The notes under the pieces were generated by a model. The model searched no databases, was not told the DNA's origin, and saw only the letters and a program-made list of their open reading frames with translations. A DNA stretch of 64,000 nt from Anastrepha obliqua (Eukaryota; Arthropoda; Insecta; Diptera; Tephritidae). The position numbers and the translations under genes are program-made. The stretch is from contig NC_072893.1 of assembly GCF_027943255.1 (NCBI RefSeq), positions 4,898,001-4,962,000 of the forward strand. The letters run 5' to 3'. Of the stretch, positions 45,885-56,300 are shown in pieces (the stretch's first letter is position 1; each line of letters starts with the position of its first letter).

Positions 45885-48115
45885 CCTTCATATTATCACT
45901 CCTCGTATTTCTAGATTTACTAAATGAATAAATGAAATTTGTGAGTGCTCTTATAACATAATGTTCACGTATGGAAAATGAGATGGAGTAGCTTCTTCTT
46001 AGCTGTCCTGCTCTCCTGGCATAAGATGTAAGCATCTTGGCTCCCAGTTCGGTTGATATTAGTCACCTGATGAAATTTATTTGCAGTAGAAACGGTTGGC
46101 AAAGCCGTAATTTAGTCAGCGAGAGGACGTCATGTCCTACTGTATTGTGTCCTATTCTTTCCCCTCCTTTTTTCTTCCACAGTGGCTTCACAAAGAACGA
46201 ATTTAATTTTTTCGTCGACTGGCCCCTCTTTTCGGGCTACCGGTAATTGCTGTAAATACCTCTTTTCTGTACTGCATCCATATTCGATGCAAATTTTTTT
46301 GCTTATTGAGGAATGTATCAATGTATATGAACCACACAACTGACTTCGCTAAAGACAAAACTATCTCAAATACTTCTTTAGTCATGTAGCATCACCCTTA
46401 AGTCTCCAAAGTATGTACAATGGTATGCATAGATGTCCTTTTTCGATAGCCCAAAGTCCTCGATGATACTGATCTTATCCGAGGCTTAATTAATTTTTCG
46501 TTGGCGCAAACATTTTGAGGAAAACAGTACGTCAGCATATTTACCTCTATTCTGGTGGCAGAACTTGCTCTCCTTATAGGCTCCAGAGAGCCTTGTTTGC
46601 TGGTAACTGTCTTGTGGGGCTTAGAGCGCCACCGTTGACGCAGAAGGGTATTATCCGCTACCATTTGCATATGACCAAACACTCTGAGGTAGCTCTTAGT
46701 ACCTTTCTCAATCTCGACTTGTTAAAGAAGCTCAGAAGAGGAATAAAGAAAGCTGGTCCTCATCCGCCTCCAACTACCATTTTCACACTATGAGCTAACG
46801 CTAGTCTCACCTTTGGATTCCGCAGCTTGCTCACAGAGATCATGCACCTCTCCCTTCAGCTACAACTTTAGATTACTACTTAGTACTGCTGCCCTGCTCT
46901 CGCAGAATACAAAGTAGTTCATCGCCCACTGCATTGCGCAGAGCTACGTCCGCAAGCGCTTTTATTTAGAAGACAGAGAGTAGGATCTACATTTATTTAT
47001 AAGCCCTATGTCCCGCGAGGAATTGAGGACTGAAAAACTAGTACGGACCGATGAAATGCACACGTCGTGAGATATACGTCACTGAAGGCATCTAGCGGGC
47101 AGCATTCGGAACATTGAACTTCACCTAATACATGAAAGCAATCATCGTGGATGTACGTACATATAAAACATATAAAATCACCACCAGCATCGCAACTGGC
47201 GTCAACGGTACCAGCGTTCACCGCAGTTCGCACATTTTTTATTCAAGCAATCGACCTTCCATAATCGTTACCCCATGTTAACTCAATAAATTAGTCTTGC
47301 GGCGAATCATCAGCCCAGCTGTGCATCATTAACTCGAATACATAAGCTTACAAGTGAACTGCTACAATTGTGTGCGTATGTATGGATGTGCCTGTACTCA
47401 TTTACTGAGTGAGTTTGTGGCGTACGTCCATACTTCTTATTGGCATTTGTATGCATATCACGTGCCGCCTTCCTGCTGAGGAGAACGCAAAATAAGGAGA
47501 CAACAAGAAATCTGTGACTTTGTAATATTTTCATTCATTTCATTTCCATTATAACTACGGAGGCTTACATTCTTTTGGATTTTCTGGGCTTAGTTCAATG
47601 TGATGCTTCATTTCATGGTGCTTACACTCTTCATTGTGTTTGATATTTTACTTAAGTTTATTTTACGTGTCACAGCGTACGCGTGTGTGTAATATTTTAT
47701 GAAATGTAAGCTGTCTCCGAATTTATTAAAATATGAATTTCCTCACACTGTAGGGGAAACGGTCGGTCTATGCTTTGTTTAGAAACCTGCTTCCCTACTG
47801 AAATATTTGAATTTTCATTGCATATGCAATAAGCGCAGATTTGTAAATACTCCCTTATGTAGGGTTGGTCAATAGGTTCGCTCGAATTTTCACAGCATAT
47901 TATTGGATAATATCAATGCGTTTTTAAAACCGTGAGGTTAAATTAATTTAAATTAAATGTTGATTTACCAGCGTTAGTTTTACCAAAATGGCCGCCATTC
48001 AATTATTGATGCCAAATCATCATGGAAAGTTACACTATGCAGAAGCACATTTTCTTTAGTGAGCCGAAAATTATCTTTACAGATAACGCACATTTTTTGA
48101 TTGATGGCTGTGTTA
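45885..48115. other. Unassigned sequence
   Basis: Several overlapping small frames at 45829-46800 without recognisable motifs. GTAGGGTTGGTCAATAGG at 47859-47876 resembles AGGGTGGGCCAATAG at 17655-17669 and may mark an unrecognised element end. Confidence 0.35.
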
Positions 48116-48119
48116 ACAA

Positions 48120-48435
48120 GCAAAACTCCCGTACATAGTTTTAGGTTGGGGAAAAAGCTGTGATCGATGTCTCGTAAAGTATAGATCGAACAATTTAAAG
48201 TTTGTGCTCGTCATGAAGATGACATTTCATATTAAAATATTACTTTTCTATTTTTTGTTGGTCCCATTCCATTTTGAGTTACAGGGTGTTACAATAGACG
48301 TCAACAAAGAAGAAATCACGGAAATAATCGAAATTGATCGACATTTTATTAGCCACAGCACCGCCCAGGAAGTTAAGATCGACTGTAAAATAATTTTACT
48401 ACAGTTACTACTTCAAAATTTTACTAAATGAATAG
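48120..48435 (+). pseudogene. Mariner relic: 5' end and helix-turn-helix start
   Basis: TAGGTTGGGGAAAAAGC at 48142-48158 may be the terminal repeat. CTCGTAAAGTAT, CAATTTAAAGTTT and GACATTTCAT follow, shared with the inverted copy at 5092-5154. The frame then reads VNKEEITEIIEIDRHFISHS, TAQEVKIDCKIIL, resembling the DNA-binding N-terminus of mariner transposases (…AQELKIDHKTVL). The start codon position has ATA (48294-48296). The rest of the transposase is absent. Confidence 0.58.
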
Positions 48436-48600
48436 TTTGATAGTAGATTCCAAGTATTATCTAATATTATTTCTGTATAAATTAAAATCAATGTTGTATT
48501 TTTTCTTCATTCTTTAATTATAATTTTAATTATTTTGTGCTCGAATTGCTAAGCATTAATCTGCTTTCACAATCTATAAGAAACACTGCATTCCTGGATT
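48436..48600 (+). mobile_element. Main-LINE-type 3' UTR fragment
   Basis: GCATTAATCTGCTTTCACAA at 48553-48572 aligns with GTATTAATCTGTTTTCATAG at 13590-13609, and TAAGAAACACTGCATT with TAAGAAATACTGTATT. The hairpin stem is kept (AATCT at 48571-48575 with GGATT at 48596-48600). This is a short LINE 3' end into whose tail the next SINE inserted. Confidence 0.6.
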
Positions 48601-48601
48601 A

Positions 48602-48912
48602 TATATATAATATATAACCGGCGCGTACACCCTTTTTGGGTATTTGGTCGAGCTTTTCCTCCTATTTGTGGTGTGCGTCTTGATGTTGTTCCCCAAATGG
48701 AGGGGCCTACGTTAGCAGCCGACTCCGAACGGCAGATATTTTTTATGAGGAACTTTTTCATCGAGCAAATATATGTACTGAGAGGTTTGCCATTACCTGC
48801 CGAGGGGGGACCGCTATTAGCAAAAACTTTTCCTTAATTTTGGTGTTTCACCGAGATTCGAAGTCTTACGAATGGTAGTCGCGCACCAACCCATTCGGCT
48901 ACGGCGGCCGCC
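48602..48912 (-). mobile_element. tRNA-derived SINE, copy 5 (longest)
   Basis: The most complete copy. On the minus strand from 48912: GGCGGCCGCCGTAGCCGAAT (A box), GGGTTGGTGCGCGACTACC, an arm, B-box region ACTTCGAATCTCG, CACCAAAAT, then the body with GCGGTCCCCCCTCGGCAGG, GCCGTTCGGAGTCGGC, CTCCATTTGGGGAACAACAT and CCAAAAAGGGTGTACGCGCC, and an AT-repeat tail. About 294 bp plus tail. GATTAT occurs on both sides (48597-48602 and 48913-48918), a candidate target duplication. Confidence 0.88.
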
Positions 48913-49015
48913 GATTATTAGATTGCATGATTAAATAAATAAAATAAATTAAATTAAACTTAATGTTTACTCGTTTCGTGTAGATACATTGTTAGCATAG
49001 CCATTTGCACAACTA

Positions 49016-49260
49016 AAGGGTGATCAATTTAGAAGCATCGGATTTTAAATTGAAATAAAATAATGAGAATTCAAATTAATTGGGCAATCTCTATAATTTT
49101 TGTGTAGAACCATTTATTAATTTTATTTTTTAAAGATAACTCCTTTCAAATATTGGCTGCAACTGCGCCGTAAATCGGTCTTCCCTAAACACCAGATGTG
49201 AATGGCTCACTGGAGGACTTCGGTTGGAGTTGAAAAGAAGACTGTTAAGCTATCATAAAA
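49016..49260 (-). pseudogene. Tc1/mariner-superfamily element, 3' end relic
   Basis: The outer end reads TA then AAGGGTGATCAATTTAG (from 49016), resembling the AAGGGTGGTTAA terminus of the element at 60058-61129. On the minus strand QYLKGVIFKK followed by a stop fits the last residues of this transposase type. The other end was not found. Confidence 0.45.
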
Positions 49261-49269
49261 GTTAAAAGT

Positions 49270-49970
49270 TTACTATATTTAAGCGACCATTTTTCAGCAC
49301 TTCCATTCCACTTCCTTTTCATCACATAGCTTGCAAGAAGTTATTTTGTAATTTAGATAATTCTGTCTATCAGCCGCCACATTTGATTTCCTATAGTGCT
49401 TGAGATGAAATGTCATTTTATTACGTGCATTTTGACACTTACAGTCAAACCACGTGTTTTTTCCGATGAAAAATTTACTGTTGCCCTTTGGCGAAACAGC
49501 TGACCTCATTTTCTCGCTAAGAGTTTCAACCTTCTTGTCAATTCCTCAGCCATATGTGACATAAGAGCCATTTGACAAAGCAGCCAAGTAGTCCAACTTT
49601 GAAGGGAATAGCATAAGAAAGATAAGTGACGTTACTAAAAGGTTTCAAGACAAGTGGCATATGATCGAAGAATACTTTAGAGCCAATATAGAATTATTTT
49701 ACTAGATACATCATATGAAAACAGAAGCCATAATCTATGGCCTAGCAACCCACACTAGCACAAAGCGTAAGCTCACCATTAGCATCTCTGGCTGCTCTAC
49801 CATTCATGACAACACCACAAACTTCGTCAATAAATTTAGCAACTGCTTACCTTTTTGATCCACTTTAATACTGAATCTTTGCTGTGTCTACTTTACCCAA
49901 AGCATGCCTGCCTGCATAAAAGGCGTATCTAGCGATTGTTGTTCACTTCTCATGCGCGCACTTGAGTATC
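49270..49970 (-). pseudogene. LINE endonuclease C-terminal half plus linker
   Basis: On the minus strand: FIDEVCGVVMNGRAARDANG (compare the NGR…DG strand of LINE endonucleases), a frameshifted IDY strand, then FDHMPLVLKPFSNVTYL (compare SDHxPVVL, the catalytic DH), and in the segment 49294-49509 NTWFDCKCQNARNK, the WF-D-EC linker seen between endonuclease and reverse transcriptase. No reverse transcriptase follows. Probably the continuation of the ORF1-like segment at 50470-51000. Confidence 0.52.
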
Positions 49971-50469
49971 CTTGTATACAAACTGAGTCAGCTTACAGAT
50001 TTCAACAAAAAAAATAGCTTCTAATTTTTTGAAGTCGCTTTGCCATTTCGTACAATTAATGTATTGTGGTAACTGATAAAAGAACGTTATCTATAATGGT
50101 AACAAACTTTAGCTCACGAATTCGTTCAATGGATATTTTGATGCCAAAAAGACAACCTTCAGTCGCACCATCTACATTAGAAACTTTATGGCATCAACCC
50201 AATGAAGCCTATAATCATAAAAGAGATATCTCAAAGCGGAAAAAGGTACTGAATGTATTAACATATTCAAAAAAGTCTTGGAACTTTAGTTTACTATTAA
50301 TATTAGCTAACTTTTATGATGGGATGCGTCAAATATTGTTTGTTTTAGTCAAGCGATTACAATAGTTTGACACATTTCCTCTGCTTAATACTTGTTTTTT
50401 GGCTTTACACTGCTGTTTTTTGGCATAGTAAATAAATAATCAAAATCAAAATTCATGTCTCTTAGTTCA

Positions 50470-51000
50470 TCACAATGGAGGGATTCCAATAATATAGAGC
50501 TTATCTTTCTCACACATTAAAATCTTATTTTTACCGTACTTCAACCTTTTCCCATCAATTTTCATTTTGTTTCCTAGCACATTAACTTTATAGTTTGAAT
50601 TTATGCCAGAAAATAATATCGTTCGTTTTCCACGGAAACAGCTGTGGCAGAAATTTCCTAACATTTTTAAATATTTCTCGTACTGAGTCTTCACATGTGA
50701 ATTCCGCTTTGGCATTCACTTTAGTGCCCGTTTCGTAAAGAACTCTTGCACGGCGAACAGCATCAAAGCTCAATTTTTCAGCACAAATCTGCACCACAGC
50801 TTCCACTGAGGATTTTTGCTTTTCGATGCCTCTAAATATGAGGTTCTTTCTTCTGATATCGTCCTTGAACCTAGACATTTCAGCACTTTCATTTTCTTCT
50901 TCACTTTCCAGCTTCCATAGTACTTTCTTGAGGGTCTTATTTTCAGCAGCCGTGCTTTGAACAAGCGTAGCGATATCACTGACTTTAGCCATTACCATCC
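50470..51000 (-). pseudogene. LINE ORF1-like protein relic
   Basis: The minus frame 50588-50998 encodes a coiled-coil N-terminus (AENKTLKKVLWKLESEEEN), then DIRRKNLIFRGIEKQKSS, VQICAEKLSFDAVRRARVL and EFTCEDSVREIFKNVRKF. The RRKNLIFRG...V.RARxxG...F pattern belongs to ORF1-type proteins of several LINE clades. In another frame, GNKMKIDGKRLKYGKN follows. It is upstream of, and in the same orientation as, the endonuclease fragment at 49270-49970, with a damaged gap between. Confidence 0.58.
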
Positions 51001-51004
51001 CGAG

Positions 51005-53590
51005 ATCTTTTTTGGAGCATCTTCTTGAAATTTTTGATCCAATAGGCCGTACATAAGACTCATTAATTTGGAAGCATTTAATTTGCCAACCGATTTGTGG
51101 TTGGACTGTGGTACGAAATCTGGAGACGTCTGTATATCTCTCTATCTGTTAGCGCTTCGAGGATGTGCACGCTTCATGTTATTGGATTGTGTGATGAGTA
51201 AATAAAATCCCTTAATGTTCTCCACCTCAATTGAATTGTAAGTAATGATACTTCTACGATGTCAAAATTCCACACACAATTTATATTATTACGCCTATAC
51301 GACTTTCTTAATTGCAAGCCCTTATAATTATGACGTCAGTATTTGACAAATTGCTTGCCTGTAATCAGGCATGAAATTTTCTATGAAATAATTGCAAATT
51401 AATAATTTTAAATTGTCAAAACGTGTATGTATAGGTAAATATGACATCGGTATTCAAATAGCCTTCAAGTGTGAATATTAATGAATTTACAACAACGATA
51501 ACAAAAATTACTCATAAACCAACAACATTAGAGCAGCCTCAGCGCAGCGATGTGGCATAATTGTTTTGATTTTGACACATAATGTGTCAGCAACTGTCAA
51601 CGGCAACAAATTTGTTTCCTTGTTTGAGTGCTTACGCAAACGCACGTACACCCGCTCATGCACACACCCACAGATATGTATGCATGTCTGCATTTACTTC
51701 AGTATTTATTTTCATATTTGCTTAGACAGCTGCCTGGGTCGGTGTGAGTGGGCATTCAGTTGGTGGCTCATAAGGCTAAGAAAAATATGCACATATATAC
51801 ACACATAATTTTAGCACCTACATATTTGAATATGAACACATGCATATGTACATACATACATACATTTTTTTTTGTTTTGGGATTAGTTTTTTTTTTTTTT
51901 GTTTGGTCATTATGGTCGCCCTTTTCTTTTATGCCAAGCTCTCTTCGCTTGGGTAAGGCAGCATGGCCAGAATTTGGTACTTATTCACAGTCAGCCATGC
52001 CCCAACCCAGCTAATAGCTGAAATGTGGTAGTTTATAGTAGTAGTAAATAGCAAAAACAACGGCATTTCGGTCCATTTTGCAATGACAGCACAAAATTTA
52101 CAAATGGGAATGCGCTGGACTCTAAGCTATGGCGCACAAAGAGAAGCACTAACTCTTTTTCGCTTTGTTCGGCGCTCATTCAGGCGTAGCGTCCTGCCAC
52201 TTGTGCTGCATGCTTTCATTAAGGAATTTATGTAAATTTTAGTAAAAATATGTCGACTACCATTTTTGGTATCTATTTCAGTTAGTTTTGCTGCCCATCA
52301 CTGCTAGTTTTAAATGCTTCGATAGCATACTTTCAGGCGTTTGTGCACAGAATAAATACGAAAAACACCTATTCTTCCTTCGCATATTTCCCTTTTTCTG
52401 CTCAACATACCCAAGCACATACTTTGTTGTCTGAATACTACCATCGTCCATAGCCGACTGACCACGCAAGTGGGAATAGGATTTTAGTTGGCAGATTTTA
52501 TACCCTTCTGCAGATAGACATCACGCCAGCTCAGCGAGCGGCAATCGAAAAAAGAGTTTTACTTGTCTAGTTGTGCCGGTATTCATGTGGCCCCACACCA
52601 TTTGGTCATTGTATGGCGCGCACAATGCCTGTGCCAAATTCACACTTATGATTTTTCGAGCTGTCACTTTTGGGCGGCTATGGAATTTGAGTGTGTGTGT
52701 GTGTGTATATACATATATGTGCGCATATAACTGTGTAAAGTATGTTAGCTCTACAGACAATAAATAAAATAAAAAAGGTTTAGGTTTCCAGGAGTAGCAA
52801 AGGTTTTATTTGAATCCATGGTCTTGCCACTACTACTCAAATAATCAACTATGAGTCCACGTAAATCCATGCAAGCTTATAAGCAGGAGAATATAGGAAA
52901 ACCAGAATTCCTAAAAACAATTTTAGTTCATTAACAATTTAAAAATTCATGCTCTGTTTTAGTAAAATCATGACTGAAAGCGCCGAGCTACTAAACGAGA
53001 TGTTTGCTTTGATTTTCTTTAACACATAAAAATATCTTCATTTAAATGTGAATTCTTTACTAGTTTGCAAATGCATTATTGTCAAGCGGCAAACATGCAG
53101 GTAAAAACTTTAGCAAAATGGTCAAGTCTGATAACTTCGAAATCCTCGCGACACTATCTCTGCGCTCAGCCTTGACTTATGATGTCTCTGGTATGAAAGT
53201 AATATTGGTGAAATGTGAAATTATTAGACTAGCCCCATGTCAACCATTTCTTTAGTTATATCTTGGCATTCAACTAAAAAAATTTGTTGCACAACTTCTT
53301 TCACTTTATGACTAAGTAGTTTAGTTTCTGTACTATAGGTTTTTTTTAGCAGTTGATATGCTCAGCTTTTAGTGATGTGGGCAATCCATCAATTAAGCGG
53401 AGGTTCATACGGCAAGGCCCATTTGAATCAATAGGATAGCGTCGGATGTCTTCGAAAGTCATATTGACTTTCGCTAATAAAATCCAAATAAACGTCAGTA
53501 CACCGAGTGCTATCAGTAACTTTTACTACCCTGGCTCTGTACCACTCGTTTTTGAATCTCGCCAGACAATATTCAAGCAGTGTTGGGCTA
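51005..53590. other. Unassigned sequence with microsatellites
   Basis: Quiet AT-rich DNA. Microsatellites lie at 51850-51864 (CATA) and 52690-52719 (GT then TA). Frames such as 51748-52014 and 53446-53805 have no domain. No transposon recognised before 53596. Confidence 0.4.
52690..52719. repeat. (GT)n(TA)n microsatellite
   Basis: GTGTGT run followed by TATATACATATAT. Confidence 0.85.
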
Positions 53591-53595
53591 TACAT

Positions 53596-53733
53596 GTATA
53601 TATGTATATAATTGGCGCGTACACACTTTTTGGGTGTTTGACCGAGCTCCTCCTCCTATTTGTGGCAAGCGTCTTGATGTTGTTCCACAAATGGAGGGAC
53701 CTACAGTTTGAAGGGACCGACTCCGAACTCCGG
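53596..53733 (-). mobile_element. tRNA-derived SINE, copy 6 (3' part only)
   Basis: Tail and distal body only. On the minus strand it ends TGTGTACGCGCCAATTATAT at its 3' side; the segment complementary to GTCTTGATGTTGTTCCACAA and to GGACCGACTCCGAACTCCG is present. The tRNA-like head is absent, so this is a 5'-truncated copy. Confidence 0.8.
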
Positions 53734-53799
53734 GCTATAGTACTGTTTATTATCTGCATATCAATTTCGATATTCTTGAACTGTAACCAAATATATAAT

Positions 53800-54660
53800 A
53801 AATAAATATGTTCCCACTTACCCAACTACTCAGAGTTAATATCAGTAAAGTCATCAAATTCGAAAAGAAGTTCAGAATTGGACTGGACGATATATTAACT
53901 TGGAGTAGACCTGCATTTAGAAGGAAGCTCCTGGAGTGTACCCTACAATTGTACACAGATGGCTCGAAGACACCAGAAGCCATATGCAGCGAATTATATG
54001 GCCCCCAGAAGCAAGCCTTCTGGGGCGATGCTATCTGGCTATATGCAGAGGTAAACTTAGTTATAAATTTCCGAAATGAGCGAACTGCCATTTTGAGTGA
54101 CAGTCAGGCGGCACTCAAGCCTTTATCGTCTTGTGAGATTAAGTCCGCACTACTCCTTGAGCATTTCGAGAAACTGAATCTGTTGGGAGTGCACAATCGT
54201 ATCTGGATAATATGGGTCACCCGACATAGGTGTATAACTGAGAACAAAGTAGGGGACGCATTGGCGAGAGAGGCTACGGTATCGTTATAAATAGGACCCG
54301 AGCCCATCCCTGTTATGTGACAACACACCATCAAGGAGAAGCCTAGGAATGAAGATCTAAGACTATGAGAGGTGTGCTGGGACCAAATTAATCCTCACGG
54401 GCATTCTCACAGGCCATTGCAGACTGCGTAGTCATCTGCACATAGTTAATCGGGATATGGTCCACTGATTCTTATCGTTTCTGCGACTAATTTCAGGAGA
54501 CATCTCGGCCAATTGCAGCCAAAAGAAAATCGCATACGCTCAATCCAACCCAGCTCCATCCTCATTTTAATAGGCGAACTCTGTCTGGATGATTCACTGT
54601 GATGAGCAGAGGCCTCAAAAGACCATGAAGTCAAAGTACAAACCTCAAATCAAATCTATC
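53800..54660 (+). pseudogene. RNase H-bearing LINE fragment with readable RNase H
   Basis: The frame 53808-54290 is open for 160 codons: LYTDGSKTPEA (Asp at residue 51), YAEVNLVI (Glu at 81), AILSDSQAALKPLSS (Asp at 98) and IWVTRHRCITENKVGDALA (Asp at 150, in place of the usual GNExAD). All four RNase H catalytic acids are present. The start ATG is arbitrary, as reverse transcriptase should precede. After the stop, LTGHCRLRSHLHIV resembles the segment before the knuckle; the knuckle itself is lost. Its sequence differs from the 3' fragments at 4.2, 13.9 and 30.1 kb, so it is probably another family. Confidence 0.72.
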
Positions 54661-54664
54661 TATC

Positions 54665-56300
54665 TAACCTAATATTTTAGATATGTTTCAGCTACACATC
54701 CCACGTAATCATAACTCAATGCTGAAGTATCCAATAGAGGTGCAATAGATTGTTCATCCAAAGGAGGAGCAATAATTAGTTCAGCTCAAATATTTCCAAT
54801 AGATTTATTCGGCACAATTGTTTCTACTTCTGCCTGATAAAGGACATTTTGTTATAAGTCCACCAACAATTCATCTTAGTACTGGATAGTACTACTATAC
54901 TGAATAGATAGTACTTCAGCTCGGCTCATCGTATCACTTAGCAAAGTAAGGGCCTCTTATGGGCAAATTTCTATCAAAGGGGCTCGTTTTCCAAATGCAT
55001 ATATTTTTTTTTAAGTAGAAAGATGGAAGCTCAAAGAACATAGAAATATTTGCAGCGAAAATTAAGAATTTCATGACGATTTCAGTTAGGGGACGTTTTC
55101 AATTAGGAAAATCTTTGGTTATTCAGCCAGACTCTGTAAAGACTTCGTACACTTTCTTTAAGATAGCAGCGACGTGACCAACTAGTTTCTGGCTCTGCAG
55201 AGGTTCCAAGCGTAAAATTGGAAGACAAGTGGAACGAACTTGTGAACTAAGTAAAAGCTAACGACGGACTCCATCGGTTTTCTAAAGATGTATTATAAAG
55301 TCTCCAATTGGTGTAACTGCTTGCAGTTGGAATGCATGCATGGTCATTTTAAATTACCTACAGGGTGGCTTGTATAGTGGTTTTCTTTTCATCGTTATTT
55401 GATATTGGCAGAGACAGAACCAAAAACCTTCACCAAGTTCTTAGTTCACTGAGGTATGAACGAAATCGTATTCCCTAAATATTTCTAAATTTCTTTACAT
55501 ACATAAAAAAGCAATAATTATAGCGAAATCATTATTCTACATGTGGATATAAAGCAGTGCCTGCCAGGACTTTTCCACAAATAATTGAATGGTTTGTTCT
55601 TTTCACCAACCAGTGATATACGAGAAAAACTAAGTTTTTTTTTATTATGATTTTTTAAGAAGAAACTATTTTATGGAGGCATCTTGCTTCACCTCTTACA
55701 TCCAATACTTTTCCAATCTAGGCTAGTTCAGTGGTAAGAAATTTGAGCCTGGAAGAGCTTCAAAAAATAATGCCTGGCGTATGGCGTGCCAAACTGGCCT
55801 ATAACTTTTTTCCGCGGAAGATTTCAAGAAATATTTATCAGGTACTTTATTATTTTCATCTCGGTACGTTTCAGCGAATTCTACTACTGAAGGACTTCAT
55901 CAAAAGTAAAATTTTTACCAAAACGAAACTTGGAGCTTATTTTTTTTGAGATAGAGTCGGTTCTGATTCCGCTCAGTGCTTCATATTTTTTTATGTCAAT
56001 ATTTAAAATAAATGATTTGATTTTATCTTTTCATAAAAGACATTTTTTCTTTCTTTGACTAAAATTGGTAATCACCACAAATGTATTTTGAATTAAAAAT
56101 TTGCTGGTGTTTGCATGAACTATTTTCCATCATACATTTACCCAACAACTTCTAATATTGTTGCACTTTTTAGTTTGGTCCACAAAACGCTAAATCTTCA
56201 ACCTTCGTGGTAAGGCAGCACAGCCGCACCAAACCAAACAATTCAGCTCTAAAAATATTTATGATCTACTAACACCAAATCATTTTCTTGATCTGAAATT
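54665..56300. other. Unassigned sequence
   Basis: No gene or repeat recognised. The 72-residue frame at 55731-55949 has no motif. Confidence 0.4.

Noticed and set aside
50066..50365. Frame with RTLSIMVTNFSSRIRSMD, faintly like a mariner segment (STLVTDFSTRNR)
   Set aside because: No catalytic motif before or after, no terminal repeats; likely chance.
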